A stretch of 64,000 nucleotides of DNA from Capsaspora owczarzaki ATCC 30864. Its lineage: Eukaryota; Opisthokonta; Filasterea. Shown in pieces: positions 25,836-37,150 of this stretch. A model generated the notes under the pieces. The model worked only from the letters and a program-made list of their open reading frames with translations, did not search any database and was not told the DNA's origin. Both the position numbers and the translations under genes were made by a program. The stretch spans positions 1,775,181 to 1,839,180 of the forward strand of contig NW_011887292.1 in NCBI RefSeq assembly GCF_000151315.2, read 5' to 3'. Numbering within the stretch: position 1 is the stretch's first letter; every line of letters begins with the position of its first letter.

Positions 25836-26519
25836 ATGGACGGTAACCTCTACACTCCCCGCATGTGGTAAGTTCTTGCAGCCAAACTCCTTTTTTTTTT
25901 CGATCTCTTTTTTTTTTTTTCCCTTTTTTTTTTCCCGCCCAAAGCTCTGGCCACGATGAGGCCAAACGTCCCGCAGCTGGCTCCGGGCACCGACTTGCGT
26001 CCAGTCTGTCTCGTCGGAACTTGTTGGAGAGTCCAGGGTTGCTTTGCGACATTTTCCTGCAACACGTCTTTGCTTTTTTTTTTTTTTTTTTTTTTTTTTT
26101 TTGGTTTCCGCTTCCATTGTGCTTCCTGCATGTGCTGATTTTCTTTTCCCCCTCGTTCTCGCTTCCTCCTCTCGTCTCAGCTCCGCCACCGGCCGCATCA
26201 TCCAGGCTAAGGACCACGCCTCCGTCCAGATCTCTGTCGGCGACGTCGACCCCCAGACTGGCCGCTTCACTGGCTCGTCCAAGCACTACGCCCTCTCCGG
26301 CTTTGTCCGCGCTCAGGGTGAGGCTGACGACTCCATCAACCGTCTTGCCCAGAAGGACGGCGCTCTCCACAAGTATGTATCTATTGCACGGACAGGGATG
26401 CGCGAAGCTGCAATGATTGCCGGAAAAAAAGAGCTCACCTTTTTTCTTTTCTCTATCTCCCTCGTTTCCGTCTCTTTGCTCTCCTCACCATCAGGGTTTT
26501 CGAGGGCTTCCAAAAGTAA
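25836..26519 (+). CDS. RPS21: 40S ribosomal protein S21 (eS21)
   Basis: Exons 25836-25867, 26181-26372, 26495-26519; 82 residues, the usual length of eS21. The protein reads [19 protein letters not shown], then [37 protein letters not shown] and ends VFEGFQK. AKDHAS, the GRF turn and GEADDSI.RLA correspond to the conserved core of eukaryotic S21. It is a small solvent-side component of the 40S subunit needed for 18S rRNA maturation. Exon 1 has only ten codons, and the last coding exon has eight plus the stop. Intron 1 (313 nt) is long for this window and T-rich. Codon use is strongly C-ending, as expected for a highly expressed gene. Confidence 0.94.
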
Positions 26520-27774
26520 ATGCACCCTTTGGTCCTTTAGCTTGTTCCCGAATTGTGTTGTGTCTCTCCAAGACCCAGAGTGCCTCGCCGCTCAATTGCC
26601 AAGTTGACAGCGATTGCTTTGTGTGCTGTTGTCGTGACTCGCTCTGTTCTCGATTACACGTTTCTTGGCGCTTTTTTCTTCATCACCATCTTCTTCTTCT
26701 CGTCTTTGCAGTAGATCCTGTTGTTTTTTTCTGAGAACAGCAAAAGGGGTGAAGTTCTGTTTTCTTCAACGTCCATGTGGTTAGTCTATTTTTTTTTTTT
26801 GTTTTTTTTTTTGGTGCTTTTTGCAACGCGATTGATTCGGTAATCCATGCATACCACGCGCCCTCTGTGCCACCATGTCTCTCCAAGTCGGCACCTCGTC
26901 TCCATTTCATTGAGCCTCATCCCTGGATCGGGCTGTTGCTAATGCATGGTGGCGAGGTGTTGGTTTTTGTTCGCGGGTTTGGTTTGCACCAAACTCTAGC
27001 CCCTCCCTCTCTCTCGCTCTCTCTCTCTCGCTTTCTCTCCCCGCTTTTCAATGTAGCTGGCTCTGTGAACTTGCACAGTCTGCCTAATGGCCTGCTTGCT
27101 TCATATTTCGATCGCTCTTCTGTGTGCGACTCGTCCGATGTTGCATTTTTTAACATTAGCAGTTGAAGTGCCATCTTTCGCCCTCCTTTCGCCTGCCTCG
27201 ACCCTGCTCCACACCACCCGCACCCTGCCTGCTTGACTTGACGTGCAATGGGACGGTCTTATCATGGGGAAGCGGTCCCGTCTTTGGCTCAGTGGATGAA
27301 TCATCGATCCAAGTTGTCGGCGGTTTTATTCTTGTTATTCTTATTGTTATTATTCTTCTTTTTATTTGCATTTTTTATTTTTATTATTATTTTTGATTCA
27401 ACACTCTCTCGGTCTCCAGTGGCGTCCTGGAAGTGCACGGCTCCACAAAGCCAATCAAATGAATCGTTGCTGCTTTCGCCATGCTCGACCTAAACCACGC
27501 AACAAGCAGCAATGAGCACAGCCCCACAAAAAAACAAGCCACAAAACCAAAAAAAAAAAAAAAAAAAAAAAAAAATAGAGAACCACAACAACATCCCAGT
27601 TTTCGGTTTCCCGCTATTCTCGCTGCCGGTGATCACTGGCTGTGAGTCACAGAGTGAGAATGGCACCTCCCCCCTTTCGCTTCCACCCGTCGCTGACATG
27701 TCTGGCTAGAACTTTGGCGCTGCTCTTCTGAGTCTTTGATGCTCCATTGAAAAAAAAAAATGTGCTAACGGCTT

Positions 27775-27811
<37 letters not shown>

Positions 27812-28010
27812 CCCTCTCTGACCAAAAACTGCGCAGGTTGTTGTGAACGTCGCTCGTTCAGTGAAATTTGGTACCAACAATCACAAGGAGAACTTACTTC
27901 AACTCGTTCGTTTCGCTTGGGATTTTCCAGCTTGTTGCCTTTGACAAACACCGCCACCAACCCAAGTCCATTCAAACCGCCAAACCGTGAACGCGCTCAC
28001 CTATAAAGCA
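26520..28010. other. Intergenic region between RPS21 and the UPF0658-like gene
   Basis: This 1.5 kb is low-complexity: T-runs (26787-26812), a CT tract (about 27001-27040), TTA-rich sequence (27328-27395), an A-run (27549-27575) and a 31-base T-run (27777-27811). I saw no coding bias, tRNA or other RNA gene. It should include the RPS21 3' UTR and the promoter of the next gene. Confidence 0.5.
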
Positions 28011-29371
28011 ATGGGGCTCAACACGACATCTCGCACATTTCTGATGCTCTCAGTGGTGCAGGCCGTCATTGTGATTGCGCTGCAAGCAACAATTCTCGGC
28101 GTCGGCGACTTTTCGTCGTCCTCGGAAGGCGGCTTGGGCAAGGATCGCCAAGTGTATGCCGTCCTGTACCTGTGTGCGGTTGTCTACTCGATCTACTTTG
28201 CGTACGACGCGCTGTCGCGCGAAAACATCATCCAAGTGTTTGCCTTTCTCTTCTTGAACGCGCTCTACACCATGTACGGCATTGTCCAAATCTTCCAGTT
28301 CCGCGATGTCAATCTCATCGTCAGTGGTGTCGATACTGGCGATCGGCCATGGGGAACGGTCGACTCGCTTGCCGTCGCCTGCACCTGCGTGCTTGGCGTC
28401 CTTACCATCATCTTTGCCGTCATCAGCCGACAGCTCTTCAAGGAGTTTGGCTGGCGCATTTACAAGAAGATTGGTGCCGATCCCCGAATTCGCTCAATGT
28501 ACCGCACCTACCAGATTTACCTCATGATTCTCAAGGTCGATCTCGCCACCGTGGTCATCTTCCTCATCCAACACTGCGCCGTCCTGCTCCAGACTGATGA
28601 CTACGAATTCATCATGTCCATCATTGCTATTCCAGTCATTATCGCCATCATTATTTTCGCCTACTGGGGTGTAAGTTGAGCAGCTTTTGTATATGTTGAC
28701 TCTCTGTTGTTGCTTGAAGTCGCGAATGCTCGCTACAGATTGACCAACGACTCACATTGCTCCACTTTTGTCCGTTCTATGTGTCACTACGGCTACTCTT
28801 ACCCCCCCCCCGCTCCACACACACAGGCCCGCAAGGAAAAGCGAGCAGTGATTGTGTTTTTCATCATCATTTTGTTGGCTGCGTTGGCCTACTTTGCGTT
28901 CAAGTTCTACCGATTCAACACCAAGTCGTGCCCGATTTGCGAAGTCGAAATTGCTAGCGGCGCCGTCCAGTCGTTCGTCTTTTTGGAAATTTTCTGTAAG
29001 AGGCCTGTTTGTGTGTGTGTGTGTGTGTGTGGGGGGGGCATGTTGTTTGCCACAGGCTAACTTTTTTTTTTGTTGTTTTTTGTGTTGTCTTCCGGTTTTT
29101 TTTTGCACCTGCACATTCACAGCTGCTATCAACTTTTTGCTCATGCTCGCTACTTTGGTGATCAGCTGTTTGGTCATGGCCCACTTTGATAAGGGCTTGC
29201 TTGAACATCGTAAGCGCAACATGCCCCTCGTTTTGATTGAGGTTTTTTTTAATTTGCTTCTTCCGCTGACATGTCTTGACTTTGCTTTTGGCAGTCAACT
29301 CTACTACGAGCGGTGCCCGCGACAGTTATGTGGCCGACAACGGGGGTCGAAGCATGAATCTTCAGCTATAA
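28011..29371 (+). CDS. UPF0658-like Golgi multi-pass membrane protein
   Basis: Exons 28011-28670, 28827-28995, 29123-29209, 29295-29371; 330 residues. About seven to eight hydrophobic segments span most of the length. The region DPRIRSMYRTYQIYLMILKV resembles the conserved loop of the fungal UPF0658 Golgi membrane family (e.g. S. pombe C1952.10c); this is recalled from memory, not searched. The short C-terminal tail (about 25 residues, ending SMNLQL) is polar and Ser/Asn-rich, so probably cytosolic. Phases across the four exons fit without gaps. Intron 1 ends in a short C-run then CA repeats; intron 2 has a GT/G tract. The function of the family is not known to me. The downstream neighbour NUP85 is convergent. 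Confidence 0.65.
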
Positions 29372-29413
29372 AAAACAAAGGGTTGATCCTTTTTTTTTCT
29401 TTTGCATGCGTTC

Positions 29414-29448
<35 letters not shown>

Positions 29449-29636
29449 TTTTGTTTTGCTCCTCTCGATTATTCATCCACATGTATCACATGTAAGCGTG
29501 TGCATGTGTGTGTCTCCATGATTATTTGCATGTTGAAACAATATTACGTTTCGTTCAGACCGTTCGAGGTATTGTGGAAGCGCTCTTTGGTGCATCAGCA
29601 AATACAGCTGGGGAAAATGCAGGTTTACTCTCAAAC

Positions 29637-32340
29637 TCATTGTTGCTTCAAGACCAGCGCTCGGGACAGGTTGCGGGCCAAAGCGAGTCGGACCACCTCC
29701 ATTTGCTCATTAATCTGTCGGCGCGCACCGCCAGCAGCAGACGCCGCTGATGATGACGAGGAGGAGGAGGAGGAGGATTTGCCATCAGCTTTCAGATCCA
29801 GCGCCAACAGACTCGTCAAGTTGTGTGCTTCGCAAAGCTCCTCTACGCTGCGCATGAGAATGTACGTCTGGCTCACACCAAATAGCAGCTGCTCGCTCTC
29901 GAGCAATGGTAGCGCGTCAAGCAGCAATGTAAACCACATTCTGCCAAAGAAAACATTTTTTTTTTTTTTGGGAGGGTGGGGTTGAATCATCCAAAGCAGT
30001 TCGTGAGCAACACAATAACTTCTCGGACCAAGATGACCTGCCCAACACATACCGCTTGGGCGCGCTTTCGTGGGCTAACAAGTCGACAAGAAGTCTAGCG
30101 GCCTCGCGCAGATCGCCGGATCGGTAGAGTCTGCGCAAAACAAGAAAACCGAGCCGTTAGAAAATTTTCCCAAAGCCATCCCGTTTACAAACCAATGTAA
30201 GCGTACGAGTGGAATTGCTTGTATTTGTGCAGGATGGTCAAAGCCTTGCTCATTCCCACTTCGGTGCCAAATGCATCAAGCACAGCCTACAAGGACGAGG
30301 AGGTTCAAGTGAGTGGACCAAGCACGACAAAACGAATCGAACTCCCCCCCCCATCCACACACAAAAGAAAGGACGCACCAGATCGGGTAGCACGCCGGTT
30401 TGGCGATAGGAGTCTAGCAGTTGGAGCGAAATGGCAGTAACATGGGTCACGTCGCGCGTTTGAATGAAATGGCCAAGAGCCGCGCCGAGCCGCCCTTGCT
30501 GAAGTCGCCACTTGCCGAGAACCTGTATTAGGATGGTATTCGAAATGGATGGTCAGAAAACCATCGCCGACAAGGTCACACTTTTCTCTTCACTACCGTT
30601 ACCTTGTGGATGGTGCTTCGCTCCTCAGTCAAGCCAAACCTGTCACAGGTCAACATCAACTTGGCCGCCTTCTTTTCGGACGAGAACGGGGCAACGCGCT
30701 CGACAAACGCCTTCAAAAAGTGGGGACCAAAGACGCTGCACGAGGCAAAGTAGTCGCAAGCCAAGCGCCACAATGCGTTGTGCGACGCGAGCTGGTTGGC
30801 ATATTCCAGCACGAAAAACTCGCGAATATCCGACCCGTAGGCCAACGGAATCGACTCGAGCTTTCCGCACCGTTGCAGCAGGTCGGTGAAATGAGCCACA
30901 AACCAGCCATCAAACAGGGTGGTGCAGTCCTGAACGACTTTTTGAATGTCAAACTCGAACGCCGCAGCCATGATGCGATCAAATTCACCAGCCCCGGTGT
31001 CGGCTTCGGCTTGGTCGGGGCTGATCGGAAGTGGCGGTGGAAGCTCAGCCATCGCCTCTTGGGCCAGCAGGCCGAGATCAAAGACCTTCGTGTTGGGTGT
31101 GACGAGAAAGAGACGGGCCACCACAAGCTCGTACCATTGCTGTGCAAGCTTGCGGAGAACTGCTTGGTCGCCGAGCAACACTCGGCCAAGTAACTCCCAG
31201 CCAAAGTGCCCCGCAAAAACGTCGCGCTGCTGAATTCGGCACTCCTCGCGCCATCGCGACCATGCCAGCATAAACTCGGACACAGAGGTGGCAGCTGAAC
31301 CACGCGGGACATTTGCCAGGAGCGCATTCATTGGGCCGAAGCAAACTGCGGCCGAGGGGGACTCGTTTGGCTGAGGCAATAGCTGCTGGGCCGAGTCCGT
31401 GTCGCCACGCATGACGAGTCGAGCAATATATGCCCACAATTGCAACTCTTCGACCGACCGATTGGCTGCACTCGCAGGAATGAACTCGTCGGGCAAGCGC
31501 TCCACAGAGGCGTCAAACGAGTGTTGGAGCCACGCGCAGAGCGAGTCGGTGACCTAAAGAGTGAGACAAGAGGCGCCAGCAGAGTGAGTGGGCGTGCTGC
31601 AAAACGCAACAAGCGGCAAAACGCAACAAGCGGCAACCAAAAAAAAAAAAAAAAACAATCGCTCGGCATTACCAGGCCATTCGCTCGAGTGTCGATAAAC
31701 ATGATTTCGCACAAGTGCCACAGGGTCATGGAGGAAACGATAACTTGACGTGTCTGGAACATTTCCTGTTGGCAAGAAATGCAAAAAAAAAAAATGAGGA
31801 AGCAAGAACAAACGCAATCAAAAGAAAACAAAGGCCACAGTGTGCCAATCCGTACTTGACAAACAGGATGATGATTTTCGAGTGCAGCTTGAGCATCAGC
31901 ATGACCTGCAACAATCGCTGTTCGCTGCAGGTCGTGGAGCAGATTGAGCTCGGTCGCTTTGAGCGCCTGCCGATACCGCTTGCTGAGAATTGCAGATGTT
32001 TCCGACGACAGCGCGGATTGTGTGTTTGAAAACTGCAAGCAATGCGGAACACAAAGTCATCCATATCAACATGCTAGAAATCCGAGCAAGCATCGCGAAC
32101 GATCAGTACAGGTGTTGCCGGCGCGTTTTACCTGTGAAAGCCTTCGCGAGGCGGTGGTTACGGGCGCCAGAGCAGTCTTGGCAGCAGCGGCCTTGACAGC
32201 CTTCTGCACATCGCAAAAGATGGTATGAAACTCTGACACTAGCTGGCGAATGTAGTCGTCGCCGGGCGAAGGGTGGAGGGCAAGCGAGACGATCGCGTGC
32301 GGGAAGTCGTGCTGGCTGGGGGCTGCCGAGCCCGCGTCCA

Positions 32341-32373
<33 letters not shown>

Positions 32374-32539
32374 GCGCCTGGGCGTTGTGCTTGGGAGTCA
32401 CTGCCACTGGCGTGAGGCTGAGCTCGCCTGCAGCCGAGAACCGCGGGAGCAGGATGCACTTGTGCCGCCGCGTGCTGTACTTCAAGTCGAGGTCCTGGAT
32501 CATAGCAATGTCCCCACGCCCCGGAGACGACCAGACCAT
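29637..32539 (-). CDS. NUP85: Nucleoporin Nup85 (Nup107-160 / Y complex)
   Basis: Eight exons, 5' to 3': 32132-32539, 31856-32032, 31673-31765, 30603-31553, 30379-30522, 30189-30286, 30053-30130, 29637-29940; 750 residues against about 656 in human. Family landmarks run through every exon: WSSPGRGDIAMI near the start, AAFEFDIQKVVQDC, WFVAHFTDLLQRCGKL, REFFVLEYANQLASH, EKKAAKLML, LYRSGDLREAARLL, MWFTLLLDALPLLE and RLALARNLSRAL at the C-terminus. It is an alpha-solenoid scaffold subunit of the nuclear pore Y complex. The extra length is largely a Gln run (CAG repeat near 32340-32370) in the N-terminal beta-blade region and a Ser run near the C-terminus. The start ATG at 32539 is chosen because no acceptor AG lies just upstream and the homology begins there. 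Confidence 0.94.
31599..31632. repeat. Perfect 17-bp tandem duplication in a NUP85 intron
   Basis: Two copies of gcaaaacgcaacaagcg lie side by side between the exons at 30603-31553 and 31673-31765, followed by an A-run. Confidence 0.9.
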
Positions 32540-32953
32540 GCACCAAACAGCAAGAAGCACAAACGTCAGTCAGCAGCGGGTTGATGGACGGAGGGTCGGG
32601 CGAGGTCGACCATGGTTGCAGAATTGCGAGATCTCGCTCCCAAGTCAGTCGCGTTGTCCATCACCGTCTCCACTCAAAGTCATCCCCATGCAATGCAAGC
32701 TCAAACGTCATTCCAACAAAAGCCCACCAGCGAGGCCAAGAGTTTTGATGTGAGTTTTGAGGATGTTCCTGAGCGCTCACCTGCTGCACAACAATGTCCA
32801 TTCTCAGAGTTTGAAACCAAGATCAGAAGACTGACTGGCTCAGAAGGATGTCGATGGAACCTGTCTTCAATGTCAGCCGCACTCTCTATTTTTTTGTTGG
32901 TCGTCGACATTCAACAGCCAAGGAAGAAGAAGACAAAAGTCGAAGAATTGAAA
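32540..32953. promoter_or_regulatory. Bidirectional promoter region of NUP85 and the small membrane-protein gene
   Basis: 414 bases separate the two divergent start codons. A 49-codon frame starting with ATG at 32612 has fair codon bias but no link in phase to the downstream exons, so it may be 5' UTR or an upstream open frame. No TATA box is obvious. Confidence 0.5.
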
Positions 32954-33735
32954 ATGGCCGCGTTACTGACTTTCAAAGCGGTCGCTTCGCTGTCCGGGTT
33001 TGCGCATCTCGTCGCCTCCGCCTCAATGGTACACTGCGACAAATGCTGCGTTTGAGGGCATCTATGCTGCGCGTTCTGGAATCGGCTGGGGGTTGGAAAG
33101 GGATTGGAATTGGTCACCGCGTTCATCCTCTTGACCCGTCTCCTTCGACGCAACGCAACGACTTTGTTTCGCTTCTCGTTGCTGATATTTTGCTGGTTGT
33201 GGGTTGATGTCAGATCCATCCGCAACAGTTCCAGGCGCTCGTCATTGACCGGGAATCCACGCCGCTGATCAGCGCAGCCGAGGACGACCTGACTCGAAGC
33301 CTCGGGTAAAACAATAACGCTGCATAGGAAATCGACGACATGATTGATTGCGTCGCCGGTGGTTCGTTGGAGGATCCTTTGGTTTCGTCTGCCTTGTGTT
33401 GCATTCGCTTGTAGTGGGACGAGGCTTGCGTACATTGAGGGAGGAGGACAATGTTGAAACATGCTGATTCCCGCTTCCTCTTTTTGTTTTATTTCCTCCA
33501 ATTGCTTAGAATCACGCTGGTGTTTAGCTCAATTGCCCTGTTTGCGATCGCGGGCACGCAAGACCTGGTCCTTCAGCGGCGGATTGCGTATGCGGGCGTG
33601 CTGGAGAGCGTGCTGAGCATTGTCCACTACCATTTCGCCAAGCGGCGGGGCGTATTCAAGGACACGTATCTTCGCTTTGTGCATTACGCTGGGCTCGCTG
33701 GCTGGACTTTTGTCGCGTGTACGCTGACCGCGTAA
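32954..33735 (+). CDS. Small predicted four-helix membrane protein, family not recognised
   Basis: Exons 32954-33028, 33214-33305 and 33510-33735 give 130 residues. The exons join as AHLVASAS-M / IHPQQFQALVIDREST and DDLTRSLG / ITLVFSSIALFAIAG, both in phase with normal splice signals (gtacac...tcag and gtaaaa...ttag). Hydrophobic segments: the N-terminus (LLTFKAVASLSGFAHLVASA), ITLVFSSIALFAIAG, IAYAGVLESVLSIVHYH and LAGWTFVACTLTA, so up to four helices. The middle exon is polar and acidic. The layout resembles small uncharacterised tetraspan proteins common in protists and fungi, but I cannot name a family. The gene is divergent from NUP85 and 194 bases upstream of the next + strand gene. 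Confidence 0.6.
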
Positions 33736-33929
33736 CAACCTTGGCCGAGGCGAGCTTTTCTCCTGTTGTTGTCTGTCAAATATCAAAGTGCAGTGCTGTA
33801 CCATTGTCCCCGGGAACAACAACAACCACTCCCATTTTTGTTTTTGTAAAAAAGTACAACACAAACTCAAACACATAGAAACAAAGAGGCACGCCCTCTT
33901 CTGTGAACGACGTAAAAGCAGTGAAAATC

Positions 33930-35978
33930 ATGCTCAGTCAAGGGTTGTTGCTCGCACATGCGGCGGCGCGATCACTTCCAGGATGTGCGTCCCTCCACCG
34001 TGCCACTGTCAGCGTGCTCAGGCTGCAGACAGCGAGCTCGCAACCTGGAGGCCGGCGGCAATGTCGATCGCACACTACTGCGATTCTCAGAAGCAGCAGC
34101 AGCGTCCTCACACAGCAGCCGGTGCCGCAGCAAGCCAGCCAGATCACCGCTGGCCAAGACCAGCGTGAGCAGATGGGTGCATTTGTACCATTGCATCCGC
34201 GCGCCATGCTGCCGCGACGACCGCCGTCTCACCTCGTGTGTCGAGTGCAAGAAGCGAAACCAACCAGCGCCACTGCCAATCGACTGCCGCTGAACCGCAA
34301 GCCAGAACAACCCAGTCGTGGATTGGCTGCCAAGTCCGCAAGAAAGTCTACCAACATTCTCGATGACGAGGAGGAGGAGGAGGAGGAGCAGGAGGCGGCG
34401 GTTTTGGCCAAAGAACTGAATGACCAACACCACGCAGACGCCGCGATCGCCGCCGCCCAGCCGCCGCTGTGGGCTGTGGCAGACGTTGAAAATGGCCGGA
34501 TTCTGTTCTTGAGGCTGATGGAGGGTGGTCGGCTCCACCTCGAAGCGGCCCTCGGCACCAATCGCGTCACGTTCGACTGGGATCCCATTCATCGGTACGC
34601 CCAGAGAGTCGTGCTTCCCTTCCACGAAAGGCCAGAACAATCCTGGTGCTTTACGCCGCTCGAGTACACACAGCCAATCACGTCCTTTGATAGTACCGGC
34701 ATCATGTCGCCCAGCAAAATCTGGTCGCCTGCACCGCAGACCCTGCTCGTCGCCGACTCGGGCGCTGGGCGTGTCTTGCGAGTAAATACGGTCGATCGCA
34801 CAGCAACTACGGCCGTTATCGCGTCAAAGCTGATTCGGCGCTTGTTTGCATTGGCGCCGACCATGCGCGGCAGCCTTTTCGAACCGGCGGATTCCACGTT
34901 GGATGTTCCGACTCTGAAACACATCAAGCACTACCACTCCAACTTGTTCGGGCCGCTGATCCACAGACCGCAGTCGATTCACAAGACTGCGGCAGTAGAG
35001 CATCTGGCTTTGTGTGCGACTGGTCTTGCTGCCAACACGACCACTGCGACTACGACTGTCGACCAGGTGCTGCCCGTCCCCGCTGAGGAACTCGTTGCCG
35101 ACGCACGCGACCAAATTGCAGCCAACCATTGCAAGACTCTGCAAGTGGACTGGGTTGCACCGCCTGCGCTCGACTCCAGTGACGAATCGTCCGACCTGCA
35201 CAACTTGTACGCTGCGCTTGAAACAGGTCGGATTCACCAGGGCTTGGAGTCGCTCTCAGTGTCATTCCCTTCGGGTCAGCCGCCCTTCACCAATCCGAGT
35301 GTGCCAGTTTTGAAGCCGCTGATGCCGTACGCCGCTCGCTCCGATCTGCCCGTGCCTGTGGTGTGGCACAGCGTCCTGCAGCTCGAGCCTGGCGAGCACA
35401 TCATCCCCGTGCAAGTCTCGCTGACAGACACCACACTCGCCCTTCCACGACCTCCATCTCTTTCATATAGTATCGCTGGCTCCATGACCGACTTGCACCT
35501 CCTTCGAGCCATGCATTTGCCCCCAGACACAATCACTGCCTTCGAGCGTGACGAGATGGAGTTTTTCGACTCGTCAGACATTCCTCCTCCAGTGCTGCCT
35601 GCCACCATGCCTGTCAACCAGCCTTATTTATATGTTTCAGCGTTTCCGGGCACTGGAAGGGTAATGTCCAAAAGTTGTGCTGTCCTGATCCGTTCGGGTT
35701 TGTTTTTTTCGGCTTCTTTTTTGATTTTCCCTGTTTTTGTTTTTACAAGTTGCTCGTCTTGCTCACAGTCGCTTGCTTTCTCCCTTCATATCGTGCTGCA
35801 GATAAACCTCAACTTGCACGTGTTTTTAGGCCCAGCCACAGTCACAGGAGCGAGCGATGGCGTCAGTGCATTCCAGCTCGTTCACGTCGAAATTCCAGTG
35901 CGAGTGGTCAAGCCTGCCGTGCCGAGCTCGGAACCCCAAGCACCGCCCCAAATCCGGGTTGTGCTTTCCAATTCCTAA
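33930..35978 (+). CDS. Unrecognised protein with a predicted mitochondrial presequence
   Basis: Exons 33930-35660 and 35802-35978; 635 residues. The N-terminus (MLSQGLLLAHAAARSL, then Arg/Ser/Gln-rich and free of acidic residues for about 55 positions) is typical of a mitochondrial targeting peptide. An acidic run (DDEEEEEEEQE) follows near residue 150. The central part (from WAVADVENGRILFLRL to LLVADSGAGRVLRVN) has beta-strand/turn patterns like NHL or WD-type propeller blades, but I see no clear repeat. The last exon (INLNLHVFLGPATVTGASDG ... QIRVVLSNS) is joined at a phase-0 acceptor (ctgcag) chosen because it keeps the coding-biased frame. The same DNA in another frame also stays open, so the last exon is less certain. 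I do not recognise the family. Confidence 0.65.
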   Translation: MLSQGLLLAHAAARSLPGCASLHRATVSVLRLQTASSQPGGRRQCRSHTTAILRSSSSVLTQQPVPQQASQITAGQDQREQMGAFVPLHPRAMLPRRPPSHLVCRVQEAKPTSATANRLPLNRKPEQPSRGLAAKSARKSTNILDDEEEEEEEQEAAVLAKELNDQHHADAAIAAAQPPLWAVADVENGRILFLRLMEGGRLHLEAALGTNRVTFDWDPIHRYAQRVVLPFHERPEQSWCFTPLEYTQPITSFDSTGIMSPSKIWSPAPQTLLVADSGAGRVLRVNTVDRTATTAVIASKLIRRLFALAPTMRGSLFEPADSTLDVPTLKHIKHYHSNLFGPLIHRPQSIHKTAAVEHLALCATGLAANTTTATTTVDQVLPVPAEELVADARDQIAANHCKTLQVDWVAPPALDSSDESSDLHNLYAALETGRIHQGLESLSVSFPSGQPPFTNPSVPVLKPLMPYAARSDLPVPVVWHSVLQLEPGEHIIPVQVSLTDTTLALPRPPSLSYSIAGSMTDLHLLRAMHLPPDTITAFERDEMEFFDSSDIPPPVLPATMPVNQPYLYVSAFPGTGRVMSKSCAVLIRSGLFFSASFLIFPVFVFTSCSSCSQSLAFSLHIVLQINLNLHVFLGPATVTGASDGVSAFQLVHVEIPVRVVKPAVPSSEPQAPPQIRVVLSNS

Positions 35979-36103
35979 ACTCTTAGGGGCATACTTTGCC
36001 ACATTGTACTGTATACTCGATTTGCGTCAACTATCATCGTTCCAACAATCACAACTTGGACCAGGAACCTTCAAAACACTCGTTTCAGCCATCTTCCTGA
36101 GCA

Positions 36104-37073
<970 letters not shown>

Positions 37074-37150
37074 TCCCAATCTGAGTTTTCAAAGCAACAG
37101 GAAGAACGACTGACTCATACCGCTCTGAGCATCACATCTAAGACTGGGAG
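37074..37150. promoter_or_regulatory. Very short bidirectional promoter, METTL26 / ABCB6
   Basis: Only 77 bases separate the two divergent ATG codons (37073 on the minus strand, 37151 on the plus strand). If ABCB6 instead starts at the next Met (37208), the gap is 134 bases. No TATA box is visible. Confidence 0.6.

Noticed and set aside
25253-25871. Lysine-rich open frames
   Set aside because: Produced by A-runs and overlapping the RPS21 promoter; no coding bias.
27280-27340. Sequence resembling a tRNA A box (tggctcagtgg)
   Set aside because: No B box (ggttcga-type) or foldable cloverleaf within the next 100 bases.
28002-28007. tataaa just before the ATG of the UPF0658-like gene
   Set aside because: Only 4 bases separate it from the start codon, too close to act as its TATA box.
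32612-32760. Plus-strand frame MVAELRDLAPKSVAL as a first exon of the small membrane protein
   Set aside because: No donor joins it in phase to the exon at 32954, and it lies in the NUP85 divergent promoter; kept only as possible 5' UTR.
33451-33509. ATG at 33451 as the start of the small membrane protein
   Set aside because: The first 20 codons are intron-like (T-rich, ending in an acceptor ttgcttag); splicing from the exon at 33214-33305 joins in phase and gives a better protein.
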